64,000 bases of DNA, from positions 772,137 to 836,136 of the forward strand of contig NW_024881703.1 in assembly GCF_019059575.1 (NCBI RefSeq). Direction: 5' to 3'. Under the pieces are notes generated by a model, which searched no databases, was not told the DNA's origin, and saw nothing but the letters and a program-made list of their open reading frames with translations. The DNA is from Amphibalanus amphitrite (lineage: Eukaryota > Arthropoda > Thecostraca > Balanomorpha > Balanidae). Of this stretch, positions 1 through 11,549 are shown piece after piece (within the stretch, counting starts at the first letter, position 1; every line of letters starts with the position of its first letter). The position numbers and the translations under genes were made by a program.

Positions 1-946
1 ACGCCGCTCACATCTTCATTTTTAAAGAAATCAAGACGTTACAAAAAAAGGTTATGCGTGATTCCACTTTGTCTATCAAATGGCTATCTCGGTTTTTGAA
101 AATTTTGGATTTTGGCCCAAATTTTTTCTCTAAAAAACTGACTTTTTTGGGAAAATAATTATACAATCCAAAATTTTGAGTGTATAAAAAAACGAAATAT
201 ATGTCAGAGAAGTGGTCTATGTGCACCTACATAGCAATTTTTTAGAAGAATCGGTTCAAAAATGTGGGAGTTATTCAAAATTTTATGACGTCACGACACA
301 CAAAAATTTTGAAAAATAATTTTTTTGGAAGTTCTAGACCTCGTACGGAAACCAAAATAGCACCATTCGATTCGCCGTGAAAAACTGCATCAGATAGACA
401 CCTTTTTAGGCCTTAAAAACCAATTTCAAAATTTGACCTCACTTGACCTGACCTTGAACTGACCTCAACCTGAAATTTATCCAGAGCTGGTCCATATCAC
501 TTATTGAGTGTGCCTATTGAATTCTATGAGTAAAGTGACCCATAAAACATTTGTCGCACATGCCCTTTTCAGTATTTTGTTTTTGGTGACTTGACCTGGC
601 CTGACATGACCTTGACCTTGACCTTTGAATGACATTGTATGCAACGAATATTGCCTTGGTAGTCTAAGAACACGTTTTGGGCAATCAGTCTCAGTCCATT
701 CTTCGGCAACTACGGTGCAAGGCCGATACTGTAGAAACTTGCATTTTGTACCCTTGACCTGACCTTGACCTGACCTCTGACCTACTTAAGCAAAAAAATT
801 GGGCTCTTAAGATCCGCCTTGTTGAGAGCTTTCGATTGCCGTTTTCCCCGTCTTTCTACGACCATCGGTTCGGAAGTTAGACAAGGGGGGCAGAATCTGC
901 CCCCCCAGCAGGGCGCGTATGGCTGAATAGCCCAGCGGGGCGCGGG
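1..946. mobile_element. piggyBac-like non-autonomous element, right part (CCCGCGC subfamily)
   Basis: The sequence ends in GGGGCGCGGG followed by TTAA at 947-950, the terminus shared by the other elements of this family in the window. A perfect 21-nt G6/C6 hairpin lies just inside the end (885-905). The interior (about 60-200) resembles 7980-8100 of the complete copy at 7673-8866, and it carries clusters of TGACCT at 430-480, 590-630 and 755-785. By comparison with that copy, roughly the first 370 bp lie before the window. There is no transposase. The piggyBac assignment is inferred from the TTAA duplication and CCC-type ends. Confidence 0.65.
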
Positions 947-1265
947 TTAAAATAGTTCAAAACACCATTTAGAGAAAACAAACGAGGGTTTATCATAATT
1001 TTGTAGAGACAACCAGCAATATTCATCTAGACGTTGCCCAGGGTAATAAAAGCAGGTCTAACACATCGCCCAAGGTCACCTCAGGGAGTGCCGACACTGC
1101 CGCGCGCCCATTTCTTCCATTACCGCTGGAGGACCGACAGTGAGTATCAGCGTATCACGCATCTGTTTCATTTTCTGATCTTAATAACTAGTGATCATAA
1201 AGTGTATGGCAACTTCATTTTGAAAATGTCATAATTCGAGGACTTTAGCACTGATTTCCACTTAA
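947..1265. other. Spacer, no gene recognised
   Basis: The stretch lies between two piggyBac-like ends. I see no coding region, RNA gene or clear repeat in it. Confidence 0.4.
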
Positions 1266-1660
1266 CCCTCGCACTTATAGGGGGGGGGGGTCGAACGGAC
1301 CCCCCCCCCCCTCGTTTTTTCTTTGCGAATAACTCGCGTAAAAAACGGCCGATCGCGACGAAACTTTCAGTACCCTCGAGTTATTCAATTTTACATCTGC
1401 TCTAAAATTTCATAACCCTGACCCAAATGACCTTTGACCTGTGACCTGATCCTCGAGACCATGTTTGGCCGGAATCGCAATTCATCGTATGTTGGCTCAT
1501 AATATCTGCGTGTTTCTAGTCTTGTTGTGGTTTTAAACACTGGAACATGTAATTGTAAAATGATGTTGTACCAATGCATTATGGTGGGTGTCAAGGTCAT
1601 GTATGGTGTAAGGTCAAGGTATGGTTGGTCTATACGCTGAAGATACCACGAAACAAACAT
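1266..1660. mobile_element. piggyBac-like element, left end only (CCCTCGC subfamily)
   Basis: TTAA at 1262-1265 is followed by CCCTCGC, then a G-run/C-run hairpin (1280-1311) and the subfamily's conserved inner sequence (aactcgcgtaaaa, then gcggccgatcgcgacgaa with one change). A direct run of half-sites, TGACCTTTGACCTGTGACCT, sits at 1428-1447. The copy drifts from its relatives after about 1600, and no matching right end (GCGAGGGTTAA) follows, so it is truncated or deleted at its right side. Confidence 0.6.
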
Positions 1661-1762
1661 TTACTAGCCAACAGTCAGAAAGTATAAAATACATTTAAAA
1701 CCACTGCAGGCCTACGCAGCATTTGCTAAGACATGGAATAGAGACTAGTTGGCTAGTTTTGA

Positions 1763-1972
1763 TATGGCCCGAGTTTTCATATGGCCGTGAGGAAAAAAGT
1801 GGGCTGTATTAATACTGCCCGGCCCGTATTAATGTTGACCGCCAGGCGGCCCGCATTAATGCTGACCGGGGGCCGTATTAATACGGGCCAGGTCTCCGGT
1901 CAGTATTAATGCGGGCCGGGCAGCATTAATACGGACCGGGTTTTCAAACGGGCCGTAACATACATACGGCCC
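1763..1972. repeat. Palindromic TATTAAT-rich element
   Basis: A long imperfect inverted repeat. Arm 1804-1842 pairs with arm 1896-1934 at 33 of 39 positions, and weaker pairing continues outward over GGCCGT..GAAAA blocks to about 1763 and 1972. The loop also holds short palindromes of the form GGCCGTATTAATACGGGCC. It could be a fold-back MITE. No target duplication was identified. Confidence 0.55.
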
Positions 1973-3119
1973 ATCGAGCTGGTGAGCTGTGATACCGGTA
2001 AACCAGGCACCGATGGTTAGTTATGTGAGAGGGTAGGGCCTTGGCGCCGCCGGCTGCTCGGTACCGAAATAGAGACCGGCTGCTAGCTGACCCCGTGCCG
2101 CCGTTACACGCGCCGCCATGCCGTGTAATCCCGTAGATTGGGACCGAAATAAAAGCCGACGGCTAGCTGAGCACGTGCGGCCGTTTGTGGTGTGTAACCC
2201 CCCGGCCCCCGGACACACTGCACTGTCACGCGTGCGAACTTTACCGCTAGTCGCAAAACAATTCACGCTTTAGGTAGGTGAATAAAAAATGATCAATTTA
2301 GGATTCATGTTTAGCTAAATAGACGATGAATAGATGGTGTTTAAAAAACTTACAGGCGAAGTCACAGTTCATTTTGCGCCGTTCGGTTCGGCCCTGTAAA
2401 TGTTGACATTATCATTCTATATGGAATCCCCAGAATCTCAGCTGTCGCGGTTGTTCAGTTTGTTTTGTTTAGTCCCGTCCTCGACGCCCGTGCCGTCGCT
2501 GTCTCGGTCCCGATGTCGCCTCTCCGCTGTGGAACAGCCGGCCCCATGGCCGCCCCACTGTGACTCAGCGGTCGTATCGACGCCCGCGCGACCTCCACCC
2601 TCCACCGCCGCGCCGCGGCCGGCCGGGACGGGACGGGACGGGACGGGCACCACTGTTTGCACGACTCGTGTCGACCCAAACCAGCCGGGTCAACTGACCG
2701 CTGCGCTGCCTCCGTCCGCGACCCTGTCCTGTATGTAAACAGATAGACGATGTCACAACGTTTTCAGAGGACAGAAGATACCCACGAGGGTGGGAAGTGA
2801 CGGGGATGTTACAGCAGAAACGTAGCGATGAGTTTTCTCTCGATTTGCCACGGGCTTCTTTGAAAGGTGTTGCCAGTGGCGTCACCACGGTTTCAGAACT
2901 TCTAGGGACACTTTTCCAGGGCGTCGCCACAAACCTTTGCTTGAGTCTGGTCGGCATTACCCACCTACTCCCAAATCTGCGTACCTCGTTGGATTTCGGC
3001 CACTCTAATTTAAAAACGAGGGAGAATAATTAATATTTAGTTGGAAAAAAAAAAACGAAGAAGCTACGCGGTAGTAGGCATGTTGTTCGATCATGAAACG
3101 CGTGCCCACATCCTTCTGC
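1973..3119. other. CpG-rich non-coding stretch with a ~45-bp duplicated block
   Basis: The sequence is GC- and CpG-rich from about 2030 to 2720. Two diverged direct copies of a block beginning ACCGAAATA and ending GCCGTT lie near 2063-2106 and 2151-2195. Open frames here overlap one another in several frames and look like products of GC-richness rather than genes. A short block at 2877-2930 (GGCGTCACCACGG.., CTTCTAGGGACA) resembles text at 21290-21390. Confidence 0.4.
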
Positions 3120-3790
3120 CTATGCATGCAGGGACGGTCGCAGACTTGGCGTTTGAGGGGGGGGGGCAGCTTGGCAAAGAGGCCCTGTCGACCCTCGGGA
3201 GGCCCAGTGCCTCCCGAGCCCCATTATTGCAGGGGCCCCATTATTAACATACAGGCCTTTGAGGCCGGTATGGTAACCCAGCCAGCAAATCGGAGCTTTC
3301 CCCGTACGGGGAAGGCCTATGGCGAGCTTGGGGCGGGCTCGGGGAAACCCCAACCGTTCTCCTGGGGAAAACGGAGCGTTCGCTTGGGATTTGAGACACT
3401 TTGTACGGGGAACTTTGTGCGGGATTCGTACGGGGAAACGGTATAACTGCCCAAGCGTTCCCCAAGCGTCCCCCAAGCTACCCCCGCGCCGACTATGGTT
3501 AAAACCCGTTGTTAAGGTCGGTTCCCCGTACGGGGCTATCGAACATTTTCCCCAAGAAGATCCTGTGCGAGCCCCGCACATTCCCCTACCCGGCTGTACG
3601 GGTTTATGCTTACTGGAGACCTTCCCCGATCGGGGAAACCGTGATTTTCCCCTAACGTTCCCAGACCTTTCCCCGCGCGAACCCCGGCCGTTCCCCGACT
3701 TGGCAATGACCCCACTGCCTTGTCTGCTTTTTTCCCCGTACGGAGAAGCCAGTAAAAAAAAACGCACTGGGAAACAGATCGGGTCCCATT
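3120..3790. repeat. Degenerate repeat with TTCCCCGTACGGGGAA palindromes, block 1
   Basis: Repeated TTCCCC/GGGGAA words surround perfect or near-perfect palindromes: TTCCCCGTACGGGGAA at 3298-3313, a shortened form at 3522-3535, TTCCCCGATCGGGGAA at 3622-3637 and a mutated form at 3731-3746. The left margin (3150-3290) is GGCC-rich. A 263-codon minus-strand frame spans the block, but its residues simply read the repeat, so I do not call it a gene. Confidence 0.55.
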
Positions 3791-3989
3791 TAAATTGACA
3801 ATGACTATTTATTTTGTCTGTAAACATACAAATATTTGTACACACATACTGGTTTACATACAAACAAAATTGTCCACTTGTTTTCCCGCAATAGGGAAAC
3901 GATAAAACCACACGGGAAAATAATTAGAACCAATCCATTTGGCCATGCCTGTTTATTTCCAGACTTTCAGGATGCTTTAACGACTATAA

Positions 3990-4085
3990 AAAAATAGATC
4001 AATACACAATACACAATAGTCTCCCAATCAATATATATATAGATCAATACACAATAGATCAATACACAATAGTCTCCCAAGCATG
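3990..4085. repeat. Short tandem duplication (AGATCAATACACAATAG)
   Basis: The words AGATCAATACACAATA and AGTCTCCCAA recur three and two times in about 90 bp, separated by a short TA run. It is a small local tandem repeat. 3791-4720 is otherwise AT-rich with no recognised gene. Confidence 0.5.
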
Positions 4086-4739
4086 GTATGTGTCTGTACC
4101 ACCACAGCCTATACTATTTTTATGTGGAGTCCTTCATTTGATGAAAGGTTAACATACTTGATATACTCGTTACAAATCAAGACAAACACTAAAAAAGTTA
4201 TTATTCAGTCAAAAAACATTGTGAACGCTTAGCAAGTGGCAAGCATGACATAGGTACAGCAGCAGCACAGCAGTGACAAACAACAGGTGACGAACACGAG
4301 CACTGGTAACAGGTCTAACCCCAGTTCTAACATGTCGAACCCCAATTTTCCTCTGCAGCAGGAGTCTGTTCAGCAGATTGAGAACGACGGCTTTGCTGTA
4401 GGCTCCCTACAGCTGGTCCCGCCTTCTGTTCGGTAGTGCCCTGGAACCACAACTCGAGTCTTTTTCTGGCTGTTTCAGACACATCTCAGCGGTCAGCTGC
4501 CGCTGAGAGCCACCTTGCTATGATCCATGTCCCAGCGCATCTCCAGGAATTCTGCGGCTGTGGACAAAAACAAAAATATGTGCACTTGTAGGTATGTTAA
4601 TCAGGTTTTACAGCTAGCTACTACATGGAATGTCCTTATATAGAAACTTCAGCTTGCGCTGAAACATGTTGAATGCCATTTTATGAAATTACACTTATTT
4701 ATAACTTTTTTCCCCACGAAAAGTGCTTAGAAATTGAAT

Positions 4740-5640
4740 GTGATATACTTTGAATAGTTAATTACCAGTAAAACGCCTTTTGGGCGAAGAACGAGCGAGC
4801 GAGATAGTGAGCCCTGCACGTGCGGAAGGGCGAGAGGGTACTTCCAACGGGCTTGTGCAAAGCACCCTTCTAACCGGTCGCTAGTGGTGTACCAAATTTG
4901 AGCGCAATCGGCCCAGCCACTCCTGAGATTTGGAAGCGGCATTCTGCACGTGCGCACGTGCAAATGGGGTCCAAACTGACTTTTGCACGGTACCCTACTA
5001 ACTGGTCCCCAACCGTGTACCAAATTTGAGCGCAATCGGCCCGGCCGTTCTCGAGATCTGGAAGCGCCCCCTGCACGTGCGCACGTGCAGTAGCACCCTA
5101 ACCGCAACACATGGGAATGCATTGCCTGGTGGGTGCCTACCTGTATGCCAAGTGAAGTTTCAGCGAAATCGCCCCAGTAATTACCGAGTTATTAAAATGG
5201 GAACAAATTTAACACCTCTTATTGTTGTATTTTGCACGTGCACTGGGGGTGACCCACATGCATCGAGAGTATCCTATTTTTGGTAGAAGGGATGCTGCTA
5301 CCCTACAAAAATTACCGCAAGTCAATCACCCAAGCGGCGGCTGAGATATGAGCCTCTCAAAATCACTACTTTTGCAAAACAGCTTGAACACCCTTGACTT
5401 TTCACGTGGCACGTGCCACGACGGTCACTGAGGTGTATCAAAAGTAGTCAATTACGGGGTAGAAGGGATGGGGCTACCCAGCAAAAAAAGACCGCAGGCT
5501 AATCGGTCCAGCGGTTGCTGAGATATAAGCCTCTCAAAAGCGTTACAGGCCGGGCCGGGCCGGGCCGGGCCGCTCATACTGAGATTTTTCCCTTATATTG
5601 AAAAAACTTCGCTTCGCTCGCTGCGCTCGCTCGCTCGTAA
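4740..5640. repeat. CACGTG-rich interspersed repeat, copy 1
   Basis: Repeated modules of the form 'accaaatttgagcgcaatcgg ... TGCACGTGCGCACGTGCA' occur, with the 18-bp palindrome at about 4946-4963 and 5071-5088. The left margin reads AAAACGCCTTTTGGG near 4770. The right margin has GGGCC pentamers (5550-5570), then GCTCATACTGAGATTTTTCCC and a CGCTCGCTGCGCTCGCTCG run. An inverted second copy lies at 60695-61345, with fragments at 45190-45420 and 48780-49180. Coding potential is absent. Confidence 0.6.
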
Positions 5641-6929
5641 AAACAGGAAATAAAAATTCAATAATTAAATTTGTACTTCTAAACATTTCTCATTCCAGGA
5701 AAAGTCATTAGGTAATAAATGTTTTACGTCTATGTTACGCCTTACGAAGTTGACAGATAAATGAACGCCGTTTGACAGTTAAAATCGGTGGCTAGTTTAT
5801 CAAGATAACAATGAAGTCCCTTTCACAAGCAGAGCTGTGTAGTAGAGCTGCTGAAACAGGCTCTTTCCGAAGACAGAAAATGGAGTGCGAGAGCCTATTC
5901 AAAATGCATGTCATTTATTACATACAATCGCGTCAATCGTTCGCACATCCCTGTAAGCGGTTGATGCGATCGTGATTTCATGTATTTAATTAATGGGCTC
6001 TCGCATGAGATTTTCTGGCTGTAGAAAGAGTGTGTCTCAGCCTTAAGACTTGGGTGAAGGACAGGTTGTTCAACAGCTCTAAGCTAACCCCCACCCCCAT
6101 AAACTGCTTACCAGCTTCGCCTGGAAGTCGCTCTTCGGTTGCTCATGCGAGCAATTACGCATTAACTCCACGCCAGGCTCATACTGCTGTTGTGGGTTCT
6201 GCCAAGTCCCGTCGGAAACCTTTCGGTCGTAACCGGCAGACGTCCCTCTAGAACAGAAGCAGATAAAGCATTAGGCTGATGACATTATATTGTCCGGGCA
6301 ATTTAAGGATAATCTCAGACGGAGGTTGATGACCTCATTCATTTTTACGTCATATTCTGCATATCCCAGACAGTGATCAAGATATTGTGTGTATCGAAAG
6401 CTTTGTCTTTTACAATAAACTTGAGTTAGTATCGTCATTTTATATCTGTCATGGATTCGTTACAAGTAAGTGTTTTAGTTCATTACCAACACAGCATAGC
6501 TTCCTCGTCGAGCTGCGTCCTCCGTCGGTGCCGAGTCCAGCTTCTCACGCACTGACCCCAGCGGTAGATCACGACTTTGGGCACTGGTCAGACAAGCGGT
6601 CACCACATCTCGCCGTTCACCGTCTTCGTTCACAGCTCTGTAGTGTCGCCGCACTCTTCAGTGCCAACCATGATCTGACCTGGAGCGGTACCTAGCCCAC
6701 GGCTTGCTCCCACAACCGCGCGGCGCAGTGACTCTGGACCGACTTCCCCCGTTCGTCCCGTCTGACACGTCGGCACGGCCCCATTCACGATGACAGATGG
6801 GGACAGGAGACGCCCCTCAACCAGATGTGCGGACGGAACCGACGGCGGCCGGTCGTTGCTACCCCTCCCTCCCCTCCCTCGCTGTGTTGAGGCGACACTG
6901 CTCCTACTGGCGGTTGGGATTCGTCTGGG
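5641..6929. other. No gene recognised
   Basis: This is mixed sequence with short open frames only (for example 6030-6251 and 6387-6695) that resemble no family I know. A donor-like word ACAAGTAAGT occurs near 6462-6471, but no partner exon could be supported. Confidence 0.3.
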
Positions 6930-7290
6930 GATTAAGTGTAAAATCCCGAGCGGGGAATTTCAACAGTTCCCCTACTTTTCCCCAATCAAACTGTTCTAGA
7001 AAATGGGTCGGGGATAACGCACCCTTCCCCGTACGGGGAATCTGATCTTTTATCCGACCGAACCCCAACAGTGGGGTTTGATTGGGGAATGCTGCTCTTT
7101 TCCCGTACGGGGATCGGTATGATTTCCCCATGTCTTTTGAACATATTACCGATACAGTCGGGGAAGGGATGGGGAACACGGACCGTCCCCCGATCCGATA
7201 GGGGCATTGTACGTTCTCCCCAAGCTTTCCCCAACACTGTCCCCGCACCTTCCCCAACCGAATTGCTGGCTGGGAATATGGGGCCACTGT
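6930..7290. repeat. TTCCCCGTACGGGGAA-bearing repeat, block 2
   Basis: The same word set as 3120-3790: a perfect TTCCCCGTACGGGGAA at 7025-7040, a shortened palindrome near 7100, and many TTCCCC/GGGGAA words. It passes directly into the GGCC array at about 7295. Confidence 0.55.
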
Positions 7291-7294
7291 GGTA

Positions 7295-7668
7295 ATTTGA
7301 TGGCCGTTATGGTGCTATGGGGCCCCAGAGGCCGGTGTGGGCCCTCAGAGGCCAGTGCATGACGCCCAAAGGTAAGTCTTGGGCCCCAGAGAACATAATA
7401 GGGCCATCAGTGGCCGGTTTAGTGACCTCATAGGCTGGTTGGGGCCCATAGAGACCAGTTTGGGACCCGCAGAGGCTAGCGTGGGGCCTCAGATGTCACT
7501 GTGGGGCTTTTAAAGACTGGTATGGGTCCTTAGAGACCGGCATCGATCCTTCAGAAGCCAGTACGGGCCCTCAGAGGCACGTAAGGGCCAGTCTTGGGTC
7601 TCCAGGGCAGAAACTGGGCCATCAGAGGTCGGTGTGTTTAGAGGTCGGTTTGGGCCCTCAGAGACCAG
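7295..7668. repeat. GGCC-rich degenerate tandem array, piece 1
   Basis: Units of roughly 20-32 bp read like GGGCCCTCAGAGGCCAGTGTG with many substitutions. The array is broken at 7669 by a TTAA element and resumes at 8871, then is broken again at 9132 and resumes at 19983. Removing the two insertions leaves one array of about 1.3 kb. Confidence 0.75.
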
Positions 7669-7672
7669 TTAA

Positions 7673-8866
7673 CCCGCGCCCTGGTGGGGGGGGGGCTATT
7701 TTTTGCCCCCTCCAGACTTTTCGATATATCTCCAGAACCGCTGCGCCGATCGTCACCAAACTTTCAGTACCCTCCCGGACATCAATTTTACACATTGTGA
7801 CCAAAAATTTTTCCAAAGGCTATGATAGGTTGGCCGGAAATGACGTCAGAGTGACGTCATGTTCTGCCGTTTTCGACCCAAAAAAGGGTTTCGCGGGAAG
7901 AGCTGTCAGGCCTATAGCTTTGCAAATACAGAAAAACGATAAAGACATAAAAGCTGTAGAATTGACAGGGCTACAAAACTGCTATCTCGGATTTTTAAAA
8001 TTTTTGGATTTTGACCCCCAAAAATAAAAAAATAGATTTTTTGATTATAATAGCCGAAAAATCCAAAAAGTTTTTTGAATTTCGAAAAAACCGGAATATA
8101 TGTGATAGTCCTCACCGCCTTCTATCTACATACCAAATTTGAGATCGATACCTCTTTTTTTGGCCAAGTTACAGCGAAAAAACTGTTCAAAATTGATGAC
8201 GTTAAATTTTCAAACTCAATTTTTTTGCAATTCTAGACCTCATAGCGCAAAACAAAGACCACCATTAGACTCCCCGTGACGAGCTGCATCGAATCAATAC
8301 CCATTTTATGCAAAAATATCAACTTTGAAATTTGACCTTTTTTGACCTGACCTTGACCTGACCTCCACCAGAAAGTGACCTAAGCCGTACCTGATAGTCT
8401 TATAACCAACACCATTGAGTTGGAAATGAAAAATTGGCCATAAAACATGCATCGCACAACCTTAGTACCTAAAGTTATGTTCATGTGACCTGACCTGTGA
8501 CCCTTGGTGACCTGACCTGTGACCTGACCTGGTAATGTCAGTGACCTCTTATAGCAATATATGTACTAGGCAACTGACGCCCTATCGATGATTCTCGACA
8601 AAATGCGTTTTCTTCGGTGTTATAGCACATTCCCTAGATGACCCGTGAACGGTGAAACATTTCATCTTTGACCTGACCTGTGACGTCATCGGTGACCCCG
8701 AGGTCAATGAAATTTGGTTTCCATCGACAAATTTGACAGACCTTTCGAACGCCGTTTGCATTTTGCGGATCCGTCCAGTAGTTTCGGAGATACGAGGGGG
8801 GGGGGGGCAAAAAATAGCCCCCCCCCCACCAGGTCGCGTTATAAACAGACCCCACCAGGGCGCGGG
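7673..8866. mobile_element. piggyBac-like non-autonomous element (CCCGCGC subfamily), complete
   Basis: It is flanked by TTAA on both sides (7669-7672 and 8867-8870). The terminal inverted repeats are CCCGCGCCCTGGTGGGG at both ends. Just inside each end is a G-run/C-run hairpin with loop sequence CTATTTTTTG or its complement. The interior has TGACCT clusters (8340-8370, 8480-8540) and a TGACGTCATCGGT motif (about 8682-8694) that is repeated at 47638. Length is 1,194 bp with no transposase. It interrupts the GGCC array cleanly, which confirms the boundaries. Confidence 0.8.
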
Positions 8867-8870
8867 TTAA

Positions 8871-9131
8871 GGGCCTAATGGCAGTTTGAGACCATCAGAG
8901 GCCGACTTGGGCTCTCAGAGGCTAATGTGGGTCATTACAGGCAGGCATGGAACACTCAGGGGTTAGTGTGGGGCCCTTAAAGACCGGCATGGGCTGGCGT
9001 TGGACCTCAGAGGCCAGCAGAGGGCCCTCAGAGCCCAAGATAGCCCCCCAAAGGCCAATGCAAGCCATAAAAGGGCCGTTATCGGATCTTCCGAATCCAG
9101 TGCGGGACCCTCCGATGCTGATATTGGCCCT
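8871..9131. repeat. GGCC-rich degenerate tandem array, piece 2
   Basis: This continues the array of 7295-7668 after the TTAA element and ends at the TA target of the mariner-like element at 9134. Confidence 0.75.
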
Positions 9132-9179
9132 TACAGGGTGTCTCATAAGTTCGTTCTCACATTATATTTGCATGTGAAA

Positions 9180-10140
9180 CAGAGTACATTGCGTCTTGAT
9201 ATATTCGTGACCCCTCGATGTGCTTCCCATTTAATAGGCAAACACATGAACACATGCTGCGGCATGCCAACCAGCATGTTTGGCTGCATAGCAGGCTTAA
9301 AGTTAATCCAGACTGACTTGACATGCGTCGTGAGCTCCTCGAGGCTGGAACAGCGCTACGCTTCGACGAGCCTAATTTTCAGCATAACCAACAAATTTTT
9401 ATGAAATTTTGATCCGATGAGGTGCCTGGCATGTGGTCTTGCCACAAACGCCTGTCACAGTCTCCTTGCACCGCTTTTAAGCTTTGCTTGACATGTGCAC
9501 TGATGCACTGTCTTGCCTGAAGATGGGCCTACGACCTCTCGGATGCCATTTTCTCCTCTATAAATGTGTTCATACTCGCGGTTCGAGTTCAGCTTGATGG
9601 TTGAAACTCCTCCCAGATGTTCTTGGAAAAGCATTATGCTTCCCAAAGCTGTTTCTGGGACACCAATCGCAACCTGGTCAGCGTCTGGACGCCTATAACC
9701 CCACAATACCGTGACCTTGGCCTTTCGCATAGGAACATAACGGGACGAAACGGAGGCCTCCCCCTTCGCCCTTATGGGGTTGTTTTCGGGTTTGGACGGG
9801 TGTTTCATCTCGAACGTGGACTATTTAGTCCAGATGACCTGGTTGATGTCCTCAGCCCTTTAGTTTTTTTTTTTTTTTAGCCTCAGGCATAACGAAACTC
9901 ATGTTTGGCCATTTTAAGACGTTTTTGACTGTTTTGAGCCCTCCGGTAAGCAAAGCTTAAGTAACCTTGAGTTATGTACCCCGAAAGAACACTCTTAGAC
10001 AGCTGGTAATCCATACTGAAAAGTCTGCTTACCAACTTTCTAACCCTTTGACCTTTTTGATGGCCACTTTGGCGCCACACAGTTTTGGCCACATGGCTCA
10101 CTCCTGAGAGCTGACAAAAAAGAGGATAAACTTGCAATGA
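9180..10140 (-). pseudogene. Decayed mariner/Tc1-type transposase
   Basis: Minus-strand fragments in several frames match the layout of the family. Near 9890-10010 is an N-terminal stretch resembling the DNA-binding linker (M-D-Y-Q-L-S-K-S-V, then R-R-A-Q-N-S-Q-K-R). Near 9700-9800 a T-F-E-M-K-H-P-S-K-P-E-N segment and Y-V-P-M-R-K-A-K-V-T-V-L-W-G are reminiscent of the region after the first catalytic Asp. At 9481-9515 is Q-D-S-A-S-V-H-M-S, the block around the second catalytic Asp. Stops and frameshifts separate them. It lies just inside the 9134 TIR, and its 5' part and other TIR have been pushed 9 kb away. Confidence 0.6.
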
Positions 10141-11463
10141 TTGACTCCCGACAAATCATCGGTGTCACTTGCTGACTGTGCGTCCAGTTAGCGATGGACA
10201 TTGTCTACAGACTGGTAGGCCTCAATCACCCTCAATCGTCGCGAATGGTCACGTGCTGACTAAATACCGAGACGTACCCGTATTGGAGACCTCTATGTTG
10301 CGGCGTTAGCCGTCTGTGTAGGAAATGTAGCACGCTACATCTTGAACATTTAACGTTGTATCTTTTCGGCACGGCTCGGTCCGGCAGTCCCCCCCCCCCC
10401 CTCGCAGTCCGGTCACAGGCCTAGCCCTCCATTCACACACCCATCGCTGCTACCGGGTGACGCACAGCTGAGCGGAGCGCTGCTGCTGCGCTCTCCTCCC
10501 CTCTCCATCATTCACTACCCCCCAGTCACCAGGCCCGCCATCCCCACTCAGCACTTTTCTCCAACTCCCCCAACGAGCACTGTCCGTGAGAATAGCCCGC
10601 AGTAGACACATCTGCGAGAAGACGATGCCGGTCACATCAGTACGAACCGTCGAGGCACAGCTGAGTCAACAAGCTACGTCAGGACTGCGGCGGCGGCGGC
10701 GAGCGAGCACGTTAAGGTACTCTGTCACTTGTCACGTACTCTGTCAGGTACCACAACAGCTGCGCCGCGCTGAGTCCCACGGTGGGAATGGCACAACCAG
10801 GAAGATCCTACGGCAAGCAAAAACGCTGTAGTCCCAGAGGTCTTCGCAATGGGCAGCCGTTAAACTCTCATTACAACGCCCGCCTATGGAGACAGCTACC
10901 GCAGGATGAGCGATCCGAACCTCCTCAAATAACGCTGGATCAGTAAGATATGTCAACAGATCATGGAGCAGTGTCAAGGATGGATGCCGGCTGGAGCACA
11001 CAGCCTCCTTTGTCGGGCACAGCAACCCAGGGTGAGTGACCCTGGCAAAACAACCGGGTGACCGACCTCACAATGGCCTCATGAGGTAGTTCCAGAGATC
11101 TCCGCAGAGGAAGAAGGCGCTGACTTACGGCCACACCCGGTACAGTGGGCGGAGCAAGAGTGACGTCACAAGGGGCGTTGGCGGCAGACGAAACGGAAGG
11201 AAACAAAAGTTTGAATAAAATGAAATTGAAGAATCAAAATTAAAACTCGAAAATCACAAACCTTTCGGGGATTGTTTTATGCCAGCGATTACAAAAATAC
11301 CTAATAAACCACTCAACACGAAGACGATTCGACGGCCAAAACTTGCAGGCACAGAGGAGCAAGGTACTAAACAGGACAGAGGGCGCCATCTTACGGACCC
11401 ACCCACCAGAAGAAGGCAGAGGAAGATGACGGCGCAAGGGCGTGGCAGTCACCCCTCCCCCAA
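10141..11463. other. CpG-rich stretch, no gene recognised
   Basis: Non-coding by my reading. It contains a C12 run near 10390, a CGG microrepeat near 10690 and one consensus CRE (TGACGTCA) at 11161-11168. Short open frames overlap on both strands and match nothing I know. Confidence 0.4.
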
Positions 11464-11464
11464 C

Positions 11465-11505
11465 TATAAAAGGGTGCGCCACCCAACCAGAGGGAGAGTC
11501 ACAGT
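11465..11505 (+). promoter_or_regulatory. TATA-box core promoter candidate
   Basis: TATAAAAG at 11465-11472 is followed about 30 bp downstream by GTCACAGTC (11497-11505), a plausible start region. A tandem 21-bp repeat and a GC-rich leader follow, then a donor-like GTGAGT at about 11700. The arrangement fits a polymerase II promoter plus a short first exon of a gene or an LTR. I cannot identify the downstream product. Confidence 0.35.
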
Positions 11506-11549
11506 CGAGCAGCCGAGAGTCACAGTCGAGCAGCCGAGAGTCACAGTCT
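11496..11549. repeat. 21-bp tandem repeat, about 2.5 units
   Basis: The unit AGAGTCACAGTCGAGCAGCCG occurs twice in full and once in part, directly at the presumed start of transcription of the TATA candidate. Confidence 0.7.

Noticed and set aside
2400-2957. Host gene in the CpG-rich stretch
   Set aside because: Open frames overlap on both strands with no domain, start context or splice pattern that I could support.
3120-3911. 263-codon minus-strand frame
   Set aside because: Its residues follow the TTCCCC/GGGGAA repeat, and equally long frames lie on the opposite strand.
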